DNA from: Branchiostoma floridae
Lineage: Eukaryota > Chordata > Leptocardii > Amphioxiformes > Branchiostomatidae
NCBI RefSeq assembly: GCF_000003815.2
Contig: NC_049984.1
Coordinates: forward strand, 9,678,878-9,740,877
Length of the DNA stretch: 62,000 bases
Direction: 5' to 3'
This document shows positions 49,401 to 59,997 of the stretch, one piece after another; the first letter of the stretch is position 1, and each line of letters begins with the position of its first letter. A program made the position numbers and the translations under genes. The notes beneath the pieces are model-generated. The model saw only the letters and a list, made by a program, of their open reading frames with translations. It did no database searches and was not told the origin of the DNA.

Positions 49401-50731
49401 CGCAGGGTGACATATGGCCGCCGTATGGTTGCAAAAGGCAGTGTTTCTGTATCGACTGGACCGGAAATCGTGTGGCCGTGGCCGCGTTGGACAGGTGGCC
49501 GTTAAGCCTATTTCTTAATCATTATGAGTCCAAGGGACCGACAAAAAGTGGCCACTATGGCCAGGTGGCTGCTATGCAAAGGTGGCCGCTAATACAGGTT
49601 TGACTGTACTATTTATAAACACACCGGCAGTCCAGCATCTCTTTCCATGGTAGGTGTTTCCACATTAAGTGTCAGACAGTCTTCACTGAAGCTTGTCTGT
49701 TCCATCTGTACGGGGAAGATGCTGAAAATGGTGTTATCCTGTGGACAAAAGGGACCCAGTTGACTGGCGTCCCTGATCCCTTCCCATGGAACAGCAGGCT
49801 GAGAGGCGCGGAACCGCAGGTCTCCGACAGGGGGCGCTGCGTACGGGATGCCCTTGAAGGTGTAGACAGGTTTGTCCGGCAGGTCGTTTGTGTACTGCAC
49901 CGTTCCTCGCACCTTGCCGCTGGCCGTGGTGACCACAGGAGACACATCGTCAGCGAGGACCGAAGCTGCAGTTAACAGTATAAACATCCAGGTACACTGT
50001 AAATTGACCAAATGTTAGGAAACATAATGATGTAAAGTAGTGGCTAACTTATCTAATAGTAACAAAATGATAGTTCATAATCATTCCAAGAACTAATATA
50101 TCAGAATCAAGTCTACAGTTAACATCTTATGATGCCATCAGATGTTTTCGCAAAGAGACATTCGTGCTCTCACTTTCACAACATGTGTATCTTATTTCTG
50201 TTTTCTTTTTGCAAGATGAGCTCGTACTACTAGCACTGCTTTACAGGTGTACCCGGTATAGAATGACGTAAACAGAACAACATAAACAAAGAAATAAGAG
50301 AAACTAAAGAACAGGAAAAAAAATAACAATATGTATATATGTACACAACTGAACGCCAATCAGAATCAAAGTCCATGTGGCATACCGGGTGAGGTGACCA
50401 GAGCTAGAGATCAGTAATGATGTTTTAGTACTTCTTGAAATATAGGCCAGCCGTAGCCACTATAACTGTAGGAAGCAACTCGTTCCCTGCACATGAACCG
50501 CTGTACGCAAATTTGCCACGACCGGACTTAATTCTGACTTTAGGAAGATGAAATGTGATAAGTTTTATTTATGCCGCTAATTCATAGATGGGAGATGTTC
50601 TACTAAGCACTTGTAAATACTCTGGTACCTAATGATGGGTTTGTATCCTCTCGATCGAAGCCCCTCCCCTTCATTTTCTAACAATACTTACAGACGGCAG
50701 CCAAGAACAGCAATGCAGAGATGGGTATCAT
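46488..50731 (-). CDS. Carboxylesterase-like gene, complete (copy C; exons 50731-50692, 49965-49625, 48636-48457, 48348-47791, 47645-47489, 47079-46851, 46686-46488)
   Basis: Predicted ER-lumen ester hydrolase of 567 aa from seven exons (1704 nt, all phases consistent). The signal peptide starts MIPISALLFLAAV, with likely cleavage after VLA just before DDVSPVV. The oxyanion loop is H133-GGA. The nucleophile is S214 in GQSAGA, the acid E338 in NNHEYG and the base H455 in CDHVDD, close to the positions in human CES1. Two Cys pairs typical of the family are present (FCPQD with DCLTLN; NCDT with VACLR). The tail SNRDEL-stop is KDEL-like. Gln precedes the catalytic Ser, where most family members have Glu. 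An alternative first exon exists: reading on upstream from exon 49965 gives a Met at 50011 and another hydrophobic leader. Introns hold a foldback element and a TA-flanked MITE that starts 16 bp beyond the donor at 49625. Confidence 0.85.
47178..47447. mobile_element. Foldback element with double inverted repeat and G14 run
   Basis: The outer arms (AAGAGTTTT..TTTACACA.CGAGTTTTTCTCACC) are inverted at about 47400-47447. Inner arms (GCGCTTTTG.GGCGAGAA.ACTATCCC) flank a run of 14 G at 47256-47269. TTGTTACGTAA occurs on both sides (47134-47144 and 47449-47459), perhaps marking the insertion. It lies in an intron of copy C. Confidence 0.65.
49122..49606. mobile_element. Tc1/mariner-type MITE, 485 bp
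   Basis: The ends CAGTCAAACCTGTCTATAGCGGCC and inverted GGCCGCTAATACAGGTTTGACTG are flanked by TA on both sides (49120-49121 and 49607-49608). Further GTGGCCACTAT words lie near both ends. There is no transposase frame. It lies in the second intron of copy C. Confidence 0.8.
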
Positions 50732-51344
50732 CCTTGTGACGTAGCAAGAACTGTCCTGGGCCAAATGCCTCGTCTGTCTCTGCAGTGTTCTTCTGGATTT
50801 GCTAGTAAGAACGCGGATTGGCAGGTGGTTGCCACTACCGGCCTCGTCACCAAGGAAACTTCCGCGACGCCGTTGAAGAGTTGAGGTTAAAGGTTAAAGG
50901 GCAAATGGGTGAAAATATCACCAGACGACTGCTACACCGGGGTCATGCCTATATCTGTGCAGTGATTCGAAAATTTGTGATAGCAAACATGTTTGCTAAG
51001 CTTTCAACTGAAAAAGTCAGCCGACTTGCTGAGTAAATATGCGACGAAAACTAAACTGTGTTTGGATAGCGCTATGTGTTTGTGTACTCAAGACGGGTTA
51101 CGACTCACTCGATATGGCATGTGAATCAAATTGCACCCACTGGGGTCCCATGGACAAAACAAATATTGAAATATGAAAAATTGACATTGACTTTATTTCA
51201 TACAGATCTCAATTGTGCATTTAATCGTAATTTCCAGTTGAGGGTAGCAAACCCTCTAGCATTCATGAAAGCTTGAAGTCTTAGTCATGTATTTACCCTA
51301 CACAAATTGTACTTAGAATCACTAGATGTATTCTATTCACCTTG

Positions 51345-51402
51345 ACCTGTACTTAGGTTGCTAGAAAGCAAAGATGTACAATGAAGGTCTTCATTCATTT
51401 AT
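51345..51402 (+). mobile_element. LINE-type 3' tail remnant
   Basis: TGACCTGTACTTAGG..AATGAAGGTCTTCATTCATTTATT matches the tail at 21240-21300. Confidence 0.5.
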
Positions 51403-51650
51403 TACATCACGTAAATAATGCTTGTGGGTTCAGACCCGGTACATACTTAGCTTCAAGAGGAAAAAGATACAAAGATGTCTAATTGATGTAGTCTGATTTC
51501 TATTGCCACTGGGACCATTGTAGTAAACAACACGGCAGTAGCATGAACATCTATTGTGCGTAAGATATATATTCAAGTACCAATGAAATTAAGAAACATC
51601 CGCTTATTGAAAGAACTTTAAGTTGACAGGTTGAACTAGTTTAAGTTGAA

Positions 51651-54600
51651 CTACAATTCATTCCTATCAGAAGATGCTGCAAGTTTGGGGAATACATCAT
51701 TCCACAGTTCCATCTTCTCAGGCTTCAGCCCTACGTCACTAGATGACGTCACGTCCAGCTTCATGTAGGCGGGGTTGCCAGGTGTGTACTGGGGCCACTC
51801 TGGTACCGTGGGGCTGTCAGCTGGGCCGCCGGTATCGTCAGACGGGTTCCTGAAACAAAATGCGAAGAAAAGTGTACTAGATAACTAAAACAGATGATAA
51901 AATGCAAAGTCCCTCTGTAAAGCAGTTATCGACTGCCTCGTAGCTAGCATATTTGACTGAAAGAAAGTCAAATATGCCTAGCCCAATGTGTACTACACTG
52001 GCACCTCTTCAACAGGCTTTTGGAGAAGACGTCATCACTAATACAGCACAGACAACTATTTTATTTCAGCATTTACAAACGTACCCAGTTCGAGCAAAGT
52101 TGGCCCAATACGCCATCATGTCCAGACTTGTCTTCTTATCTTTATTGGAATACATGTTGGAACGTTGATCGTCAGACGGAGGCATGTCTAGAAAGGCCAG
52201 GCCGGATATGATTGGGAGTTCGTCGGTGTGGTCACATCCAACCCAGTCCGGCCGACCAGCAGATGCCACAGATGAGACGTACCGGTTCTCATAGAGGTAG
52301 ACTTGGCCATGGCCTGTAAAACATGGAGAAATGTTTTAAAGGATAACAACATGGCCATCGTAGTTATGGCAGTACATGTAATGCTTTGTATCGATGTGAA
52401 AATTTGAAAGTTAACTCACCTGCATATTTCTCTGCAACGAAAACAGTAGGAGCGACCATAAACTGGTCTCCATACACTTGTGTAAACTGGTACTGTATGG
52501 CCATTGGATCATCAGCGTTGTCATAGTAACTGTACTCTTCACGAAGGGCAGCGATGATATCGTCCTGCTTGGAAGTCTGTAAAGGAAAAGAGTTTTGCTG
52601 ACTTCGTTATTGTAACTACGGTGTTGAAGACATGGAGTGGAGTCGAAGGTATTTAGCAAAGTAAAAAAAGGAAAGCAGAAGATGATGAAAACTTACAGGA
52701 TAGAGCTTCCTCACGAGCATTCCCACTCGGAAGATAAATTCCTCTTCAGTCATTCCCTGTCCAAAGTTTGGGATTGCCCCCGAGGGCATCCGAAATCCAA
52801 ACTCGTGATCATTCACACCTAGAAGGTATTGCGCCACGTTTAATTGACACTTATCTAGGATATCCTTGGGATCACATGGAATGTACGTCCCGTCAATCAC
52901 TGGCACAAACGGGAAGAGCACTCCTTGACGCCGGAGTTTCATCTGCAGGCTTCGATGGCCGGCAAGTAGATCATCAGACGACTTCTGCCTGAGGCAGGTC
53001 ACCATGCTTGCGGTATCTTCGGTGTCACAGCCGAGGTCTTCTGCAAACAACTCCGCTCTCTCCAGTGGCTTCGGGTTGTGGCTATCGATACAGACACCAC
53101 TCTGAGATATTGCACGATGAAAGAGACCCTTGCTTAGAGGAGAAACAACGTGATAACAGACACTTGCTCCACCAGCTGACGTGCCAAAGATCGTAACCCG
53201 GTCCGGATCTCCTCCGAAGTTTCTGATGTTCTCTTGAACCCAACGCATAGCTTGTACCTGTAGTAATGGGTTAGAATTAGGTTTGGGCACATTTCTGTTG
53301 CAAACTACGGATCGATACTGATCGAGTACCATAGTAGTCAAACAGAGACAGAGCTAACCTGGTCCAGGAGGCCGAAGTTCCCAGGAGCGTTCTCGTCCCC
53401 AGTACTGAGGAAGCCCAGCGGCCCGAGGCGGTAGTTGATGGTCACGACCACCACGTCCTGATGAGCAGCCAGTGACGCGTAGGGCCACATCCCGCCGGCG
53501 CCTGCGAACAGACCCCCTCCATGGATCCACAACAGAACCTTTAGGGACAATTTGAGAAGAAGAAATGTCTGATGTAGTCTGAGATGCGTTTCTGTTCTCA
53601 TGTTGACAACAAAACAATGGTAACGTTACCAACGAATGGTCTAAAACACAATATTATCTGACAGGAAACGGAGAAATTCGGCAGTTGATAGTATGTGCCC
53701 AAGGGACATGTCACGCTATCATCATGAAGTCCGACTGCCCAGTGTATTTACTTCTTACCGGTAGAATTGCGTTCTTTTGAAGTGACGGAGTTTCGATGTT
53801 CAAGGTCAGACAATCTTCATTAGTAGTGGGTTGCTGATAGACGTGAGTGATGTCGAACGCTTTTAACATCGCCTCATCCTGAGGACAGTAGGGGCCCAGT
53901 TCAGTAGCATCCCTCACTCCTTCCCATGGAGCAGCAGGCTGAGGGGCGCGGAACCGCAGGTCTCCGACAGGGGGCGCTGCGTACGGGATACCCTTGAAGG
54001 TGTAGACAGGTTTGTCCGGCAGGTCGTTTGTGTACTGCACCGTTCCTCGCACCTTGCCGCTGGCCGTGGTGACCACAGGAGACACATCGTCACTGAGATT
54101 AGACGCTGGCCAGAATAAAACAGAAGGGAATAAAACGGCACTTGTGATATCATCAGTATGTACTGAATAGTAATCTGTTCCAGAAACAAAAGTCGTTAAT
54201 CGAAGGCATCTTGCACAAGTCAATTTTGTCAATATTTTCGCATTACAAGATTATCTAACTGGACACAACCTTGCCTAGGGAGGTCGTATGACGTAACGGC
54301 AAGGTGTTGGCCTAGAGCCCAGACGGGTCCTGGGTCCGAATCCTGTCATGTCACCGACCCTTCGGGAAATTCAAATTTACAAGACTTTCTTCACTCGAAT
54401 CAGGTGAAATGAGTACCCAGCTTCGTATAAAGACATCCGGATCCCTCCGATAGGACATTAGATTGAATTCCTGTACTCCAGGAGAACTGCGCCTAAATCA
54501 CGTAAAAGAACCCAACACACATATCGAAAAGAGTATGGTCTTCCCCGGTGTTTAATGGACCTAAAACAATATCCCGGTCTTAATGGGGTAGGGTATTTCC

Positions 54601-55230
54601 CAAGCAGCCTTCGTGACCCCTTCTTCTCATTTTCGCTCAGTTAGTCCTCACTCTTAGTGAGCAATTGAGCTGGTATCAATCATGTTGTTTCTGACTTAGG
54701 GTCAAGAGATACCATAAAACTACAAATGTCACTACGTTAACATAAAGTACTTTGATAACTTACCTGTGCTTCCGTTCATAGTGGCAATGTATAGTTAGGT
54801 TATGTATGAATAGTCTACGTGGTTAATTTGAGTTGCTTTCCTATACCTGTGTCATTTATATATGATCCACCTAATTTGATTTCAATACGGTAATCATCAC
54901 CAATAACTCTGGCATGAATCAGTGTGACTCTTATGAAGGCTGATTAATTCATCATTCATCAAGAAGTCAACAATTGGCGAAATTTATGTAAAGAGTCAAG
55001 GAAATCCAGTATTTGGAAAAAGATAACGCAGTAGACCTAATGTAGAAAACGGTACTCTACTACTGTACTGCTACAAAAAAATCATTATATAAGACCTGCT
55101 GCACCAGTTGGGCGGCGGGGCTGAAGAGTTGATGTTAATATGTAACTTGGGGTTTGAACGATCTGGTCAGTCTAAACGTTTACTCACATACTGCACCCAG
55201 ACACAGCGCGATCAAAACCAGCAGATACAT
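51651..55230 (-). CDS. Carboxylesterase-like gene, complete (copy D; exons 55230-55188, 54105-53759, 53538-53359, 53257-52697, 52576-52420, 52313-52085, 51849-51651)
   Basis: Seven exons sum to 1716 nt (571 aa). The signal peptide starts MYLLVLIALCLGAV and is followed by SSNLSDDVSPVV. The catalytic set is HGGG, S217 in GTSAGG, E342 in NDHEFG and H458 in CDHTDEL. Thr precedes the nucleophile, an unusual residue at that place (Glu or Gln in the neighbours). The tail is SSDRNEL-stop: RNEL is a weak or altered ER-retrieval signal compared with RDEL in copies C and E. The likely role is the same as the neighbours: hydrolysis of esters in the secretory pathway. A SINE sits in intron 1 (54279-54600). 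Confidence 0.87.
54279..54600 (+). mobile_element. Diverged tRNA-type SINE in intron 1 of copy D
   Basis: Head GACGTAACGGCAAGG (A-box-like) and GGGTCCGAATCCTG (B-box-like). The body has CGAATCAGGTGAAATGAGTACCCAGCTTCG and CACGTAAAAGAACCC, as in 11891-12190. Confidence 0.7.
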
Positions 55231-56113
55231 TCGGACTCCTCTAGCTGTTCTCCTTTTCAGCATCAAAGAGTATTAAGGCGCTTCTTTCTTCTAAAAGACC
55301 ACGCAGTAACATGCGCCTGTATACGCCGAAAGAACAACGGTCGATAGGTCACTAGGTCCCTAGTTAATTCCTGTTAGCTATTGCTTAGTTTATGGTGTTG
55401 TTATCTATGGTGGTATGTACTTTAAAGCTGATTTGTTGTTGGTTCCCTTCATTATGACAAGTTTTATCTGATACATTTCCAATTTCTTGTTCTATATTTT
55501 GATGACAAGGGACTCCCTGTAATGCGCGAGGTTTCTGGAATCATCTGCACACCTCATTGTTATGTTACATGTGTATCCTTTCATCGGAAAACGCCAGCCG
55601 ATTTGCTGTGTGTAGTGAGTCAATTGGTGGTAAACAAAGGCTAATGTAACTGTGTTTGGAGAGTACACTGACTGTGTCTGAATATTCAGCACGGATTACG
55701 GACGATATGGCACGTGAGTCAAAAGGCATCCATCAGGGTCGACGTTACGTCTATTAATGCATGCTGAAAGACGGACTTTATATACTTTTGCAGATCATAA
55801 TTATATGTTAGTTGATATTTATTGCCTGTGGACTCCAAAACCTCAAGAATCCTTACAAGGGTTTACATAACGCAAATTGCTTATAAATTCACCTTGAACA
55901 ATCTTTTTTGATTGAACCTTTATTTGTTCATGTCAAGATTCAAAAGGACATACAATGATACGTGTTTGATACAGTCTGATACGGTTTTCTGTTGCTGTAA
56001 TATAGTAAACCACATGGCGGTAAACACTGATGATCTATACGTATGAGGCGTATTTCATGCATTGATTCAAGTACATGTGTTATTCAAACTTGACAAAATG
56101 TTAAGTGTGTGAA

Positions 56114-59100
56114 CTACAATTCATCTCTTTCAGAAGATGCTGCGAGTTTGGGGATGACGTCATTCCACAGAGCCATCCTGTCAGGATGAAGCCCTACGTC
56201 ACTAGATGACGTCAGGTCCAGCTTCATGTAGGCGGGGTTGTCAGGTGTGTACTGGGGCCACTCTGGTACCGTGGGGCTGTCGGCTGGGCCGCCGGTACGG
56301 TCTGACGGGTTCCTATAAACAGAAAGTGATAATAAGGAGTGTTTACGTTCTTAATAATTGATTTTACACAAAGATTACAAAAATGGAAGGTCTGTCTTTA
56401 AAACAGCTATCGACTGCCTCATAAACGTACAACACATTAACTGAAACTCCACACAAATGATACTTCTCTACGTAATATGACTTATCTACGTACCCAGTTC
56501 GAGCAAAGTTGGCCCAATACGCCATCATGTCCAGACTTGTCTTCTTATCTTCGTCGGAAAATGCATATGGACGCTGATTATCGTCAGACACAGGCAGGTC
56601 TAGAAAGGCCAGGCCGGAAATGATCGGGAGTTCGTCAGTGTGGTCACATCCAACCCAGTCCGGCCGGCCAGCAGATGCCACAGATGAGACGTACCGGTTC
56701 TCATAGAGGTAGACTTGCCCATGACCTGCAAAACAGAGATGATATTTCTTAAAGAAGCATACTTTAACAACATGTTCCAAGTATAGTCATGGCATTATAT
56801 GTGTTACTTAGTATCACTGTGAATGTTAACTCACCTGCATATTGCTCTGCAACGAAAACAGTAGGAGCAACCAATAATTGGTCTCCATACACCTGTGTGA
56901 ACTGCTTCTGTATGGCCATTGGATCATCAGGGTTGTCATGGTAACTGTACTCTTCACGAAGGGCAGCGATGATGTCGTCCTGCTTGGAAGTCTGTTAACA
57001 AAAAGGGTTTTGCTGGGCTGAGAATTGTTGAAGAATAAGAATAGTTATCAACACTGATTTATTGAAGAGATGGACTGTTAGGTATTGAGGAGAGGAAAGG
57101 GTAAAAGATGACAAGTACTTACAGGATAAAGCCTCTTCACAAGCATTTCCACACGGTAGATAAATTCCTCTTCTGCCATTCCATTCCCAATCCAGTTTGG
57201 GATTGTCCCCAAAGGAATCCGAAATCCGTACTCGTCATCATTCGCGCCTAGAAGGTATTGCGCCACGTTTACTTGACCATTTTCAAGAAGGTCATTGGGA
57301 GGACTTGGCAGGTACGTCCCGTCAACCACGGGCAGAAACGGGAAGAGCATTCCCTGAGGCATGAGGTTCATCTGCATGCGTAGATGACCGGCAAGTAGAT
57401 CATCAGACGACTTCTGCTTGAGACAGGCCACCATGTTTGCCGTATTCCTTGTGTCGCAGCCCAGTTCTTCTGCCAGCATCACAGCTCTCTCCAGAGGCTT
57501 AGGGAAGGTGTCACAGGTCTGACACACCCCGCTCTGAGAGATGGCCCGCTGGAACAGACCCTTACTGAGAGGAGACACCACGTGGTAACAGACACTTGCT
57601 CCACCAGCTGACTCGCCAAAGATCGTAACCCGGTCCGGATTACCTCCAAAGTTTCTGATGTTCTCCTGGATCCAACGCATCGCCTGGACCTGTAGTGTCG
57701 GTGAGAATTGGGTACGTTAGGTCAGAAGTCGGTTGCATACAAATGCACGATATCGATATTAAGAAACATAGCAACCACAAAGAGTGTAGCTAACCTGGTC
57801 CAGGAAGCCGAAGTTGCCAGGTGCGTTCTCGTCCCCAGTACTGAGGAAGCCCAGCGGCCCGAGGCGATAGTTAATGGTCACGACCACCACGTCCTGATGA
57901 GCGGCCAGTGACGCGTAGGGCCACATCCCGCCGGCACCCGCGAACAAACCACCCCCATGGATCCACAACAGGACCTGTAGGGAAGATTGGTTAACTTGAG
58001 TGTTAAATCTTATTTTGAGACGCGTTCCTTTTCTTGAAAAGAAGGCAAATATTACGTTTATGTTTTCCAACAAGTATTCCAAGCATAAGATTAACCATCA
58101 TGATATAGGAACATCGGGCAGTATGCCGAAATGTACACACGTGTACACACTGATGCACACGCACACACGCGCGCGCGCGTGCGAGCACAATAACACACAT
58201 ACAAAACATTTTTCGTTGTCACGATAGAGTCCGACTATATCGTTTGTTTTCATCTTCTTCTGTATAGTTTGTCTTACCGGAAGAATTGCGCCGTTTCCAA
58301 GTGACGGCGTTTCGATGTTCAAGGTTAGACAGTCTTCGTGAAAAGTGGCGCGATGATAGTGAACGGGAAACCCTTTCAATATTGCCTCGTCCTGAGGACA
58401 GTAGGGGCCCAGTTCAGTAGCATCCCTGATCCCTTCCCATGGAGCAGCAGGCTGAGGGGCGCGGAACCGCAGGTCTCCGACAGGGGGCGCTGCGTACGGG
58501 ATGCCCTTGAAGGTGTAGACAGGTTTGTCCGGCAGGTCGTTTGTGTACTGCACCGTTCCTCGCACCTTGCCGCTGGCCGTGGTGACCACAGGGGAAATAT
58601 CGTCACTGACATTAGACGCTGGCCAAAATTGAACAGAACGGAATAAGATTCACTTGCACATGTCATAATCTCATAATTCTGTACTCCTGAAATACCGTTC
58701 TAGAAGCAGAAGTAATTCGGAAAAAACATACGTCGTACTTTGTGATAAAATCAGTTCGGAAAGGAGCAGGCACATCTATAGCGATGTATCTTCTGTAGAT
58801 ATCTGGAGTTATTGTTTGAGGGGTCTTTGAGTTCATACGTCACCGAGAATGACAATATTGACGCAGTTAATCCGTCACTCAAGTCAGTTCCTTCTAAGAG
58901 GAGTAAAAAATATGATTCCCAATGCACAATTATGAGAAAAACTGCATGTTTAACATTCACGGGAAATCCAATATAAAAGATACAATTGACAAGGTCTATA
59001 AATCCGTACGCTGATATTGCATGCTAGGCAAAGACATACTGTATAAGTTATGTAATTCGAATAGTTTATATACTATATAAACTATTCGAATTCCTTGGCT

Positions 59101-59326
59101 GTACCAGTTTGGTGGCGGGAGAAGAGGTTACTCTCCAAGCAGAGGTTAGCCTGACAAAATAGCAATCCTGATAAAAAGACCAGCCGGAGGCTAATCTCTA
59201 CTTTGAGAGTAGAAGAGGTGATGTTAATATGTAACTCAGGGTTGCAACGAAAAATCGAGACATCTACTCACATACGGCACCCAGGCACATCGCCATTAAA
59301 GTCAACAGGTACATCACTGCATTCAT
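56114..59326 (-). CDS. Carboxylesterase-like gene, complete (copy E; exons 59326-59272, 58618-58278, 57974-57795, 57689-57123, 56991-56835, 56725-56494, 56312-56114)
   Basis: Seven exons sum to 1731 nt (576 aa). The signal peptide is MNAVMYLLTLMAMCLGAV; the second Met would also give a good leader. Catalytic set: HGGG, S219 in GESAGG, E345 in NDDEYG, H462 in CDHTDEL. The tail SSERDEL-stop is KDEL-like. Cys pairs are as in vertebrate CES proteins. Exon 57689-57123 is mosaic: about 57423-57588 is nearly identical to pseudogene B, while the flanks match copies D and F, as expected after gene conversion. Intron 1 holds an 83-bp MITE that copy D lacks at the same site. Confidence 0.88.
58136..58200. 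repeat. CA/CG microsatellite in intron 2 of copy E
   Basis: ACACGCACACACGCGCGCGCGCGTGCG: alternating purine-pyrimidine with a CG core, smaller than the array at 46155. Confidence 0.85.
59054..59092. repeat. 39-bp perfect palindrome
   Basis: Two 19-base arms (starting AATTCGAATAGTTTATATA) around a single central C. It lies in intron 1 of copy E; the same place in copy D has no such palindrome. Confidence 0.9.
59129..59211. mobile_element. 83-bp MITE with perfect 8-bp TSD
   Basis: The ends TACTCTC..AGCAGAGGTTAGCC and GGCTAATCTCTACTTTGAGAGTA are inverted. GAAGAGGT flanks it on both sides (59121-59128 and 59212-59219). The matching place in copy D intron 1 reads GAAGAGTTGATG (55123 onward) without the element, so it is an empty site. 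A probable relative is the hairpin at about 31632-31705. Confidence 0.88.
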
Positions 59327-59997
59327 ATGACTGTGGTCCTCTTCAGTACAAAACCGTTTTGAGACTCTCCTGTTTAAAACGTGTTAGGTTGAACCATGTG
59401 CTAAATGCCGTGGGCAGCCGATGAATGAATGAACAGCGGGGTCAATAGGTCACCAGTTCATAGGTTATCCCGCTATGTGACGAGGGGGTCGAGTAACCTG
59501 GACGAAGTGAAGCTTGGGTAAATCTCTTTATTGGCGACCACACTAGGCATCATTGCTCAAAGGTGTGACGAATCAACGTAGATAGATATCTATGTGACTA
59601 TGGCCACAATATTCATGTCGCGCTACACACAAAACAAAGATATAGTGACTCTTCAAATAGGCATATTTGCATCTGATCATGAACTCGATCAATTATTACT
59701 TGTGTGGGTTTGGTAACCGTGATTCTTGAGTTTATTTCTGTAACTTAGTTTGCAAATCTATGTTGCCATGTAACTTTCAATACCAATTGACCCTTGATTC
59801 CCTTCAATATGTTAACTATTAATTCATTTCAAATGCGTTATTCCACATGCTAAAAGTTAAGAGATACTGCTGCACATATTTATATGCTTAAACCTGTTGT
59901 AGTCTACTGTTTTGTGTTTCCTGATGCTTAATGTTATTACATACAATAGACAATAGACCTGTTCTGAAAAAAAAAAAATATTAACGTTAGATAACTA

